Positions 29,239 through 38,071 of a stretch of DNA of 38,071 nucleotides are shown piece after piece (position 1 is the first letter of the stretch; every line of letters starts with the position of its first letter). The stretch comes from Oleispira sp. (GTDB lineage: Bacteria; Pseudomonadota; Gammaproteobacteria; Pseudomonadales; Oceanobacteraceae). Position numbers and translations under genes: made by a program. The DNA lies in contig PAOL01000015.1 in NCBI GenBank assembly GCA_002708475.1, positions 1-38,071 on the forward strand, written 5' to 3'. Under the pieces are notes generated by a model. It ran no database searches and was not told the origin of the DNA. It saw only the letters and a list, made by a program, of their open reading frames with translations.

Positions 29239-30090
29239 ATGCTGTTTATAATTGGAATTATCGTTGTATTTGGTAGCGTTGGTTGGGGCTTTGTATTGTC
29301 TCATGGCCAGCTAGCCGCATTGTGGCAGCCATTTGAGGTTATGATTATTATGGGGGCCGCAATAGGGGCCTATTTAATTTCAAATCCTTTTCATTTGGTA
29401 CTGGAATCTTTGAAATTAATGCCACAGGTTATTTTGGGCTCAAAAGTTAATAAAGCAATGTGTTTAGATGTGCTGAGTTTAATTTATGACATCTTAAATA
29501 AATCACGTCGTGAAGGCATGATGTCCATTGAGTCTGATGTTGAAAATCCGAATGCCAGTGCAATTTTTGCACGTTATCCTGCCATTTTGATGAACGAGCC
29601 TTTGGCGAGGTTTATTGCTGATTACTTTCGTATTATCTCTTCTGGCAACCTTGCCTCTCATGAACTAGAAGCATTGATGGATCAAGAAATTGATGCTCGT
29701 TTACATGAAATTGAAGCCCCCGGAAATGCTTTAAGTAAAGTCGCGGATGCGCTACCAGGCTTTGGTATTGTGGCAGCTGTTTTGGGTATCGTTATAACCA
29801 TGGCATCAATTGGCGGAGATCCAGCAGTGATTGGTCAACATGTTGCTGCGGCACTAGTTGGAACGTTTATGGGGATTTTGTTTGCGTATGGTTTAGTGGG
29901 CCCAATCAGCCTACGCATGAAACATATAGCAGAGGATGAAATTAAATTATATGAAGCGGCTAAGGCTTCAATTATTGCTTCCATGAATGGATTAGCGCCA
30001 CAGCTAGCCATTGAGTTTGGTCGTAAGTCTCTATTCACTCATGGACGACCCACGTTCGATGAAGTCGATAGTAAGGTTCGTGGGCGTTAG
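29239..30090 (+). CDS. motA: Flagellar motor stator protein MotA
   Basis: MLFIIGIIVVFGSVGWGFVLSHGQLAALWQPFEVMIIMGAAIGAYLISNPF; ADALPGFGIVAAVLGIVITM; GTFMGILFAYGLVGPIS. Confidence 0.95.
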   Translation: MLFIIGIIVVFGSVGWGFVLSHGQLAALWQPFEVMIIMGAAIGAYLISNPFHLVLESLKLMPQVILGSKVNKAMCLDVLSLIYDILNKSRREGMMSIESDVENPNASAIFARYPAILMNEPLARFIADYFRIISSGNLASHELEALMDQEIDARLHEIEAPGNALSKVADALPGFGIVAAVLGIVITMASIGGDPAVIGQHVAAALVGTFMGILFAYGLVGPISLRMKHIAEDEIKLYEAAKASIIASMNGLAPQLAIEFGRKSLFTHGRPTFDEVDSKVRGR

Positions 30091-30116
30091 CTTATGAACG
30101 AGATAGGGATTATCGC

Positions 30117-31139
30117 ATGGAGAATTTAGGCCAAGCTCAAATAATAATTAAGCGCGTAAAAAAAGCTAAGCATGAAGATCATGGTGGTGCTTGGAAAGTA
30201 GCAATGGCAGATTTTGCGATTGCTATGATGGCGTTGTTTATTGTGCTTTGGCTGACCAACTCTTCAAATGAAGAAGAGCGTCAGGCCATTGCAGGTTACT
30301 TCCAAGATCCGCAGGCCTATGAAGATGGAAAGCGTGTTCCTAGCGCTTATGTTATCGATTTAGGTGGTACACCTACAACGGCTGATAACACAGCTATATC
30401 AGAAACATTAGACCCAGAACAGATGCTGCAAGCTGAAGAAATCGAAAGCTTAGCTGAGGCCATTGAGCGTAAGCGTTTAGAGCAATTAAAAGCAGAAATT
30501 GAAGCAAAAATCGAAGCCAGCCCAACGCTTAGTCCATTCAAGGATCAAATGACACTTGATATCACTACAGAGGGTTTGAGTATTCAAATTGTCGATCAAA
30601 CTAAGCGGCCTATGTTTAACGCGGGAAGTGCAACGTTAAAGTACTACAGTGAAGATATTCTGTATGAATTGGCTCCTATGTTGATGACAGTAGAAAATCG
30701 ATTGTCGATTACGGGACATACAGATGCCGATGCTTACGCCAGTAAGAATCCAGAAGATGATGTGAACTGGGAGCTTTCGGCTCAGCGTGCTAACTCTGCT
30801 CGACGTGCCTTAATGGAAGCAGGAATTGAGAAATCACAAATAGCTCAAATCTTAGGGATGGGAGATACCGCTCCATTGGATATTAAAAATCCTGAGAGCG
30901 ATATTAATCGCCGAATTGCGATTGTTCTACTGAATAAAAAAGCACAAGAAGGCATCGAGTCGCGAACTGGTGGTGCTGGTGTGAAATTTGTAAACAGTGA
31001 TGACGATAAAGCTGAGAAAGATGCACGCACGCCGGTGATAAATACTTCAGGATCTTTGATTAAAAGCTTGCAAGATGAACGTGAACGTTTAGACAATAGT
31101 TACGATACACCGCCAAACGAAGAAGAGAGTTTTTGGTAA
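30117..31139 (+). CDS. motB: Flagellar motor stator protein MotB (OmpA-like C-terminus)
   Basis: HGGAWKVAMADFAIAMMALFIVLWLTN; SITGHTDADAY...NWELSAQRANSARRALMEAG. Confidence 0.95.
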   Translation: MENLGQAQIIIKRVKKAKHEDHGGAWKVAMADFAIAMMALFIVLWLTNSSNEEERQAIAGYFQDPQAYEDGKRVPSAYVIDLGGTPTTADNTAISETLDPEQMLQAEEIESLAEAIERKRLEQLKAEIEAKIEASPTLSPFKDQMTLDITTEGLSIQIVDQTKRPMFNAGSATLKYYSEDILYELAPMLMTVENRLSITGHTDADAYASKNPEDDVNWELSAQRANSARRALMEAGIEKSQIAQILGMGDTAPLDIKNPESDINRRIAIVLLNKKAQEGIESRTGGAGVKFVNSDDDKAEKDARTPVINTSGSLIKSLQDERERLDNSYDTPPNEEESFW

Positions 31140-31180
31140 ACCAGAGCAACTTTTATTTCATAGGCGAACAAGACTGGAAT

Positions 31181-31210
31181 AAAAAAGGCTTCTCGTTAGA
31201 AGCCTTTTTT
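31181..31210. terminator. Bidirectional intrinsic terminator between motB and rsgA
   Basis: AAAAAAGGCTTCTCGTTAGAAGCCTTTTTT. Confidence 0.9.
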
Positions 31211-31230
31211 AACTTAGGCGCTTTTTAAAT

Positions 31231-32277
31231 TTAGAAACCTTTATCAAACTCACCTAAGGTCGACAGAATGCGTTTATAACTATCAAAGCGCAGTTGGCTT
31301 ATCTGCCCGCTTTCTAGACTTTCACGAATCGCGCATTTGGGCTCTAATTCGTGTTTACAGTCGCGGAATTTACAATGACCAATCATGTCGCGTAATTCTT
31401 TAAAACCATACAGAACATCATCAGGTTCCATGTGCCATAAGCCGAACTCACGAATCCCTGGAGAGTCGATTAAGTCACCGCCAGCAGGGAAGTGATACAA
31501 GCGAGCAGTCGTTGTCGTATGGCGGCCTTTCTTACTTGCCTGAGACAACGCACCGACTTTCAATTCTTGATCAGGCAATAGCACCTGGATCAAACTGGAT
31601 TTCCCCACACCTGATTGTCCAACGAAAACACTGATGCGATCGTTGAGCACGCTTTTAAGCTCTTCTAAGCCGTCTTCCTGCTTAATCGACAGTTCCATCG
31701 TTTGGTAGCCGAGTTTTTCGTAGTCCTTAAGCATGTTGCGCATATAAGGGCCGGAAACGTCATCGAGCAGATCGGTTTTATTAAGCAGAATAATTGGCTC
31801 AATATTACAGTTCTCAGCCGCGACTAAATAACGGTCAATTAGATTGGGATGCACCACAGGTTCACAAGCAACGACCAAAACAATAAAGTCGATATTCGCT
31901 GCGACTGGCTTGATCTCGTTATAAGGATTTGGGCGTGATAACTCACTTGCACGTGGAATAATCGCAACAACTACACCGATTTCATCTTTATCCATGCGAA
32001 AGATAACTTTGTCACCAGTCACGAGTGAACCTAAGTTTGCTCGCATATGACAGCGACGAGTTTCTCCAACCCCATCTTCATTCAGGTTGTCTAGTGATTC
32101 GACTTCAACTTGAGTACCAAAGTGCGCAATGATTATGCCCTGTTGTTCAGGTCCTAAATCATTACCCGTTAGCTTTTCAGTAATGTCTGACTCTTTACGT
32201 GACGCTCGGTCAGTACGTTCTTTTTGAATCTTTTCGATACGCCATTGCTGACGTTTATTTAATTTTCTTTTGGCCAT
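31231..32277 (-). CDS. rsgA: Ribosome small subunit-dependent GTPase A
   Basis: Circularly permuted GTPase: NKTDLL, GQSGVGKSSLIQ, DSPGIREFG; zinc motif C-x-H-x-C. Start reassigned to MAKRKLNKRQQWR. Confidence 0.95.
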   Translation of the reverse strand: MAKRKLNKRQQWRIEKIQKERTDRASRKESDITEKLTGNDLGPEQQGIIIAHFGTQVEVESLDNLNEDGVGETRRCHMRANLGSLVTGDKVIFRMDKDEIGVVVAIIPRASELSRPNPYNEIKPVAANIDFIVLVVACEPVVHPNLIDRYLVAAENCNIEPIILLNKTDLLDDVSGPYMRNMLKDYEKLGYQTMELSIKQEDGLEELKSVLNDRISVFVGQSGVGKSSLIQVLLPDQELKVGALSQASKKGRHTTTTARLYHFPAGGDLIDSPGIREFGLWHMEPDDVLYGFKELRDMIGHCKFRDCKHELEPKCAIRESLESGQISQLRFDSYKRILSTLGEFDKGF

Positions 32278-32353
32278 AACCTCTATTGTCGTTGTTGGCC
32301 GCGATGGACGCAAGTTGCTAAACTACATCTATTGATTAGGAGTAGTAGCAAAA

Positions 32354-32896
32354 ATGAGTCGAACAGATACCTTGGTCTGGATGGACCTAGAGATGACAGG
32401 GTTAGACCCTGAAGATAATGTGATTATTGAGATCGCTACAATTATCACCGATGACGAATTGAATATTGTCGCTGAAGGCCCCGTCCTTGCTGTGTATCAG
32501 CCAGATTTTGAATTGGATAAAATGGACGATTGGAATGTCAATACTCACGGTAATTCCGGTTTAGTTGAGCGTGTAAAAAACAGTTCTGTGAGCATGGCCG
32601 AGGCCGAAAAGCAGACTCTAGATTTTATTACTCAGTACGTAAAAAAAGGTAACTCACCGCTTTGTGGTAACAGTATTCACCAAGATCGTCGTTTTTTAGT
32701 GAAGCAAATGCCCGTTTTGGAAGAGTTTATGCATTATCGCAATATTGATGTCAGCACATTGAAAGAGCTAGCTAAGCGCTGGAAACCGTCTATTTTGCCC
32801 GGTTTTAAGAAGAGTGGTTCACACAAAGCATTAGATGATATTTTAGAGTCGATTGCTGAAATGAAGTACTACCGAGAGCACTTTCTAACAGATTGA
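32354..32896 (+). CDS. orn: Oligoribonuclease
   Basis: [57 protein letters not shown]. Confidence 0.97.
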   Translation: MSRTDTLVWMDLEMTGLDPEDNVIIEIATIITDDELNIVAEGPVLAVYQPDFELDKMDDWNVNTHGNSGLVERVKNSSVSMAEAEKQTLDFITQYVKKGNSPLCGNSIHQDRRFLVKQMPVLEEFMHYRNIDVSTLKELAKRWKPSILPGFKKSGSHKALDDILESIAEMKYYREHFLTD

Positions 32897-32948
32897 TTTT
32901 TGCGTATTTGCTCAAACGAGACGAAAGCCTGCTTGCATTGCTGCATCA

Positions 32949-33815
32949 TTAAGATGCTGGCATGCAGCAGCGCTTATATTTTTTCCCGCTGCCACAAGGG
33001 CAGGGAGCATTTTTTTTAGGGGCTACATCAGCTTCTAGTTCAGCCAAATTCTGTTGATAAAATTGGCTTAAGTACTCGTAAAGTTTGGGGTGTTTTTTCT
33101 TCAGCATCTTTGGGCGTTCGAAAAAATATTCAGAAGAGACTGCAAAAAATTCTGCGCTATTGGTCGTAGCATAGTCGTTAATATTGCTACTGCTGTTTTC
33201 CATCTCATTAATTTTATGATGCACAAACTCAAACCAAGGTGCGCAATATTCATATTTAGTAACGCGCTCAGGAAAGCCATCAGTCTGACCATCTGCCATA
33301 TCAACAAGATGAACAAACTCATGAATGCCGACGTTATGTTTATCTGCATCATTACTAAAGCCATGATGTAAGTCGGGTTTGCTTAGAGCCATCTTCCCAA
33401 TCATTGGGCCCGTGCCCACCATGCCGCTAATTAGTGAGTCGGGCATTCCATATTGGTATTTATCATTAAATCGCCCAGGCAATAAAATAACCGTTTCAAT
33501 ATTAAAATAATGCCAATGAGTAAAGCTCCACACAGGAATAATAGCGCTGGCCGCAATCAGTAACCTATCTTCATCGGTGACTTCAACATCTTGGCTGCCT
33601 TCAATTTTTGTCGTTTGCCAAAATAGAAGACAGCGTTTCTCAAAGCAGATTTTATCGAGATCAGATAAGTGGCGATAAAAGCTCACGCTTTTTCGTAAGA
33701 ATAAGCTCCAGTCAGCTTTCCAAATATCTTTATGGGCTAATGACGGCGCATTGGATTGAGAGAGCTTATTTTTAAAGAAGCTTTTAATCTTTAATAAAAG
33801 TTGATTAAAAAACAC
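32949..33815 (-). CDS. mtfA: MtfA-family zinc peptidase with C-terminal SEC-C motif
   Basis: NVGIHEFVHLVDMADGQTDGFPE (HExxH) plus C-terminal APCPCGSGKKYKRCCMPAS. Confidence 0.88.
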   Translation of the reverse strand: MFFNQLLLKIKSFFKNKLSQSNAPSLAHKDIWKADWSLFLRKSVSFYRHLSDLDKICFEKRCLLFWQTTKIEGSQDVEVTDEDRLLIAASAIIPVWSFTHWHYFNIETVILLPGRFNDKYQYGMPDSLISGMVGTGPMIGKMALSKPDLHHGFSNDADKHNVGIHEFVHLVDMADGQTDGFPERVTKYEYCAPWFEFVHHKINEMENSSSNINDYATTNSAEFFAVSSEYFFERPKMLKKKHPKLYEYLSQFYQQNLAELEADVAPKKNAPCPCGSGKKYKRCCMPAS

Positions 33816-34901
33816 CTAATGCCCCTCAATATTTCTGGCGGTATCAATTCTTTCTTGCGTGTCTGGGTGGGTACTTAAATATTGTAACCAATGATTTAAG
33901 CTATTTTCTATCTCATCAACTGCATCACTAGTATTTGAGTCTGAATCTAAATCAGAATGATCACTGACGTGAGAGTTAACCAATAGTGTCATTGCATCCG
34001 CGAATGCCGCGGGAGATATATTAAATTTGGGTAAATTTTGATGCGAGAATTCATCCGCTTCTCGCTCCATATCACGAGAGAAAGCACTTTGTAACAAACC
34101 AGTTCCAGCCCCAAGTATTAATTCACCGGCGCCTTCAATATCACCAAACATCATGGCAAATAACATAGTCGTTGCCGTAGTTTGAGCAACTAACTTCAAA
34201 CTGTGTTTATGTTCAATGTGCCCGATTTCATGAAGTAGCACTGCAGTGAGTGCGTTCGGATCTTGTTCCATTAAAGTAACAATGTCATCAGTAACAATAA
34301 TACTGCCATCGGGTAATGCCATTGCATTTGCCCCCATGCCAAATTTTCTAAAATGAAGTTTGTATTTAGATTCTGGCAATTCTAATTTAGTAATAATGTT
34401 TTGCCACTGCTCAGTGACTTCGTCTTGTTGTTGCTTTGATAATTCACTGGGATCAAAATGGGTCTTGTCGAGAATATAAAGTGTTTGCTCGCCCATGCTT
34501 TCTGCAACACTATCAGGAATGAAAGCGACGGCAGCATGAGAGGCAGCAGGTAGTGCGTAATTCACCATCCCCCAAAGAAACAGAGGCACGATAACAATAG
34601 ATGCCAGTACTGTAAGCCAGTGGCTTTCTAACCATTCCGCTAGGCGATGTTTATTGCTCATTGCAGGCCAGCGAAAGCTGCTGTCATCAGGAATGAACAG
34701 TGCTCCATCAGGGAATATTATATCTACGGGTAAGCCTGGAATAACGGTGCCATAGATGTATTCATCCGGCCAAGACTCTATGAGCTTTTCATCAGAAGTC
34801 TTTTGCTGAATAACTAACTGACCTGTTTCGTAAAGCATCGCACTTGCAGGGTACGCTTCAGCGCCCCCTGCAAGCTGATAAGTTCCTGAAATATTTATCA
34901 T
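33816..34901 (-). CDS. M48-family metallopeptidase
   Basis: VLLHEIGHIEHKHSLKLVAQ; FSRDMEREADEFSHQNL; STHPDTQERI. Confidence 0.92.
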   Translation of the reverse strand: MINISGTYQLAGGAEAYPASAMLYETGQLVIQQKTSDEKLIESWPDEYIYGTVIPGLPVDIIFPDGALFIPDDSSFRWPAMSNKHRLAEWLESHWLTVLASIVIVPLFLWGMVNYALPAASHAAVAFIPDSVAESMGEQTLYILDKTHFDPSELSKQQQDEVTEQWQNIITKLELPESKYKLHFRKFGMGANAMALPDGSIIVTDDIVTLMEQDPNALTAVLLHEIGHIEHKHSLKLVAQTTATTMLFAMMFGDIEGAGELILGAGTGLLQSAFSRDMEREADEFSHQNLPKFNISPAAFADAMTLLVNSHVSDHSDLDSDSNTSDAVDEIENSLNHWLQYLSTHPDTQERIDTARNIEGH

Positions 34902-34932
34902 CGTTTAGATATCATGCTTTAGTTATCATGGT

Positions 34933-35964
34933 TTAGACGAAGGACATATCAGTATCGAACAAGCCAGCAGCTTCTTCACCGAATGCAGAATCGGAACCTT
35001 CAATCGTATTGACCAGTTTATCTATGCCGGGTTTAATGGTTACTTGAGTGACGGATGCAATATAGCGTGCTGTACGAATTTTAACGACAGGAATGGCCAA
35101 GCCTAGGGTTACTATTAGTAATAGAATGTTAGTTAGCATAAGTACTGCAAAAGCAATGGGTTTCATATCCGCTTTGAAAGAAACAACATCATCAATGCTC
35201 AGTGTTTCCATTAAATGGTTATAGATGAAAGATTGAAAAACGGCCGCAGCAATATTCATTATGATAATAAATAAAACCATAGGTAAAAATAAGCTGGCGG
35301 GATTTTCTTCAGTTGGTGCCATAGGCATTCCAAATGCACCTATTACTAAAGCCGCACCAATTAATGCAATCCCCACAGTAATTAATGCGGCAATATAATA
35401 CTGGCTCGCTGAAGAATTTTGTTCAAAGTGTTTGCCGCCGTACGTTATATTGCTATTAATATATTTATGAATCTGTTGTAAAACCCAAGGCATAGCTAGA
35501 TAAAAAGTGACTAAACCAATGATAGGCAATAATAAGAAGTGAACAATTACGCCGCCGTATGTACCTTCAAAAGAAAAACGCACATTACGATAAGCCGTCA
35601 TTCGCATGGTGAATTTTAGACCTTGAATAATCAGCCATGGCATAGCCACGATAAAACCTAAAGCCATAATAAGGCCTATGATTGGGTTTATTTGACTTAA
35701 AATCATATAAAGAGCAAACACAATAACTGCAACAATACGCCCTTTTAGGATTTGCATTGGTGTGGCTAAAAAGCGGAAGCTCTGACCATCAACCTGAGTG
35801 TGGCCATATAAATACTGGGCGTCACGAACTTTGGCCCAAGCGCTGTAGATACCGAGCGTGACAATACTTAAGAACATATTCACAAACCAAAGTTTGAAAT
35901 ATTCACCTGATTTACCAGTAAACTTAATAAAGTCTGTGCGCTCTGTGGATAATCCATTTTCCAT
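34933..35964 (-). CDS. DUF898 (YjgN-like) inner-membrane protein
   Basis: FTGKSGEYFKLWFVNMFLSIVTLGIYSAWAKVRDAQYLYGHTQVDGQSFRFLATP. Confidence 0.9.
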   Translation of the reverse strand: MENGLSTERTDFIKFTGKSGEYFKLWFVNMFLSIVTLGIYSAWAKVRDAQYLYGHTQVDGQSFRFLATPMQILKGRIVAVIVFALYMILSQINPIIGLIMALGFIVAMPWLIIQGLKFTMRMTAYRNVRFSFEGTYGGVIVHFLLLPIIGLVTFYLAMPWVLQQIHKYINSNITYGGKHFEQNSSASQYYIAALITVGIALIGAALVIGAFGMPMAPTEENPASLFLPMVLFIIIMNIAAAVFQSFIYNHLMETLSIDDVVSFKADMKPIAFAVLMLTNILLLIVTLGLAIPVVKIRTARYIASVTQVTIKPGIDKLVNTIEGSDSAFGEEAAGLFDTDMSFV

Positions 35965-36069
35965 ATAATTTCTTCCTTGTTTTAATTAAGCAGTATTTAT
36001 AATGGAAGTGATCAATAATAGAAAGGAAAAATCGGAATAAAGAAAGAAAAATAGAAGGAATAAATAAAA

Positions 36070-36110
36070 AGATGAAATAAAAGGCCTTTAGTTTCTTATC
36101 AGCCTTTTAT
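36070..36110 (-). terminator. Candidate terminator downstream of argA
   Basis: ATAAAAGGC (36077-36085) and GCCTTTTAT (36102-36110) inverted arms; minus strand tail TTTATTTC. Confidence 0.5.
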
Positions 36111-36133
36111 AGGTTCCTTTAAATTTACAGAGC

Positions 36134-37453
36134 TTAATCCAGCTCTTTAATAAAGATTTTTGAGTTTCTCTGAAAGTTATAAAGAGATTGTCGCTCTTTG
36201 GGTAAAGCAGACAAATCCGCTTCGCTAAAGCCTCTTTCCATAAACCAGTGTGCAGTACGCGTGGTTAGCACAAATATTTTGTTTTTGTTTTCCGTTTTGG
36301 CTTGTGCGCTAATCGCATTTAATAAGCGATCACCACGTTGCCCTGAACGGTATTCGCTGCTCACCGCTACGCAAGCAAGTTCAGCGAGTTCGGCCGAGTA
36401 AGGATAGAGCGCAGCACAAGCGATTATTATTCCGTCTCGCTCGATTACTTTAAAACGGTTAATTTCCGTTTCTAGCATCTCTCGAGAACGACGTACAAGG
36501 ACACCTTGTTCTTCGAGTGGTGTTAACAGTTCTAAAATTCCACCGACATCATCGATATTTGCTTGGCGTAATTGTTCGTAATCGCCGCCTGTAATAAGCG
36601 TGCCGGCACCTTCATGGGTGAACAGCTCTTGTAAAAGCGCGCCATCAATTTTATGGCTTAACAAATGAACTCGCTGAATACCTGCTTGTACAGCAGCTAA
36701 AGATGCTTGCGCGTGCATCTTATGTTCGCCACTTAGGCTTTCAATCAGACTCGACAGCTCATGACTGGTGATTTGGGAAATAACGCCGTCGTCACTTTCA
36801 GCTTGCCCCTGAGTTGCGGGTAACCCACTGTCTTCGCCCATTAAAATCAATTTTTCTGCGCGTAAGGAAATTGCCGCTTGTGTCGCTACATCTTCTGCTG
36901 CCAAATTAAACATCTGGCCGCTTGGGGAATAACCACAGCTGGATAACAAAACGATGTTGCCTTGATCTAACTGCTTACCAATTGCTTGACGATCAATACG
37001 ACGCACTTCGCCAGTATGCTGAAAATCTACGCCATTAATTACGCCTTTGGGTTTTGCTGTAACAAAGTTTCCGCTTACAACCCGAATGCGTGCACCATGC
37101 ATTGGTGTGTTGGGGAGACCAAACGATAAACGTGCTTCGATATCCGATTTCACAATACCAATAGCGGCTCGAACAGCATTTAAGGCTGCTTGATCGGTAA
37201 CCCGTAAGTCACCATGAAATTGACTTTTAATGTTTAATACGTTCAATGCTTGGTCAATTTGCGGACGTGCACCATGAACAATTACCAAGCGCACGCCGAG
37301 ACTATTAAGCAGGGCAATGTCTTGAATGATGTGAGCAAAATTGTCGTCAGCAATCGCATCGCCTTCTAGCATCAGCACAAAGGTTTTTCCTCGGTGTGCA
37401 TTGATGTAAGGAGAAGAGTGGCGAAACCATTTTACGTATTGGCTATTATCCAT
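36134..37453 (-). CDS. argA: Amino-acid N-acetyltransferase
   Basis: FRHSSPYINAHRGKTFVLMLEGDAIAD; VIVHGARPQID; GNAT domain LACVAVSSEYRSGQRGDRLL. Confidence 0.96.
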   Translation of the reverse strand: MDNSQYVKWFRHSSPYINAHRGKTFVLMLEGDAIADDNFAHIIQDIALLNSLGVRLVIVHGARPQIDQALNVLNIKSQFHGDLRVTDQAALNAVRAAIGIVKSDIEARLSFGLPNTPMHGARIRVVSGNFVTAKPKGVINGVDFQHTGEVRRIDRQAIGKQLDQGNIVLLSSCGYSPSGQMFNLAAEDVATQAAISLRAEKLILMGEDSGLPATQGQAESDDGVISQITSHELSSLIESLSGEHKMHAQASLAAVQAGIQRVHLLSHKIDGALLQELFTHEGAGTLITGGDYEQLRQANIDDVGGILELLTPLEEQGVLVRRSREMLETEINRFKVIERDGIIIACAALYPYSAELAELACVAVSSEYRSGQRGDRLLNAISAQAKTENKNKIFVLTTRTAHWFMERGFSEADLSALPKERQSLYNFQRNSKIFIKELD

Positions 37454-37546
37454 TTTTATCTATCAATATATGAAGGTGTAGGAATCATTATTACAATGTA
37501 TTCAGTTTAGGCAACATATCACAAACAAGCTTAAGCATTAAGTTAC

Positions 37547-38071
37547 TCAGGCTTTATTAAGGCAAAATGTCTCAATAAATTGCGATAACAGCGAGACTGT
37601 CGGTTTAATTTGGTCCATATCGATAAACTCATCCAACTGATGGGCTTGATCAATAGAGCCTGGACCAAGTACCAAGGTTTCCATTCCCAGCTGCTGCATG
37701 AAAGGCGCTTCTGTAGCAAAGGCGACTGCATGGGATTGATGGTTAGTTAATTTTTCTGCCAGCTGAACAAGGTCTGCATTTTTTTCGGTCGCAAATGAAG
37801 GCACACCCGGAAAGAGAGATTCTAGCTCAAACTCAACATTATGGCGGCTGGCAATTGGCTTAATACGCTCTGTCATTTCATGGCGTAATTGCTCGTTACT
37901 CATGCCAGGTAATGCACGTAAATCAAAGGCTAACTCACAACTGCCACAAATACGATTTGGGTTATCGCCACCATGCAGGCAGCCAAAGTTTAATGTGGGT
38001 ACTTCAATTTCAAAGTCTTGATTATGGTTCTCTTCTGCAAGCTGAGCACGGTAAGCTTTTAATTCCGTCAT
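37547..38071 (-). CDS. argE: Acetylornithine deacetylase, N-terminus beyond the window
   Basis: LNFGCLHGGDNPNRICGSCELAFDLRALPGMSNEQLRHEM...FATEAPFMQQLGMETLVLGPGSIDQAHQLDEFI; next to argA. Confidence 0.88.
   Translation of the reverse strand: MTELKAYRAQLAEENHNQDFEIEVPTLNFGCLHGGDNPNRICGSCELAFDLRALPGMSNEQLRHEMTERIKPIASRHNVEFELESLFPGVPSFATEKNADLVQLAEKLTNHQSHAVAFATEAPFMQQLGMETLVLGPGSIDQAHQLDEFIDMDQIKPTVSLLSQFIETFCLNKA

Overview
Gammaproteobacterial chromosome window, probably Oceanospirillales/Pseudomonadales-like (taxonomy is inferred). It is mostly housekeeping genes with no mobile element or CRISPR array. The backbone matches the gluQRS-cbrX-cbrA-cbrB-(sRNA)-pcnB-folK-panB-panC-panD-pgi neighbourhood known from Pseudomonas. 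It is flanked by dksA, an aminotransferase, sfsA, btuCD-like genes, psd, a rhodanese, motAB, rsgA, orn, mtfA, an M48 peptidase, DUF898, argA and argE. The main discovery candidate is the 1.2-kb gap between cbrB and pcnB (about 13005-14226). On the minus strand it appears to encode two tandem CrcZ-like Hfq/Crc-decoy sRNAs. Each has its own sigma54-type promoter (TGGCAC-N5-TAGCT and TGGCAC-N5-GTGCT). Each promoter has a perfect IHF-consensus match exactly 20 nt upstream of the -24 box, and TGTTAC/GTAACA elements further upstream that are candidate CbrB sites. The predicted RNAs carry about 4 and 5 A-rich AAUAAAAAUAAUAA-type tracts (AANAANAA / ARN repeats), mostly in loops closed by unrelated GC-containing stems. 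The sequence uses AAU/AAA triplets where I recall the Pseudomonas decoy RNAs using AAC/AAU. The RNAs, promoters and protein partners are inferred from sequence and synteny and need experimental confirmation.
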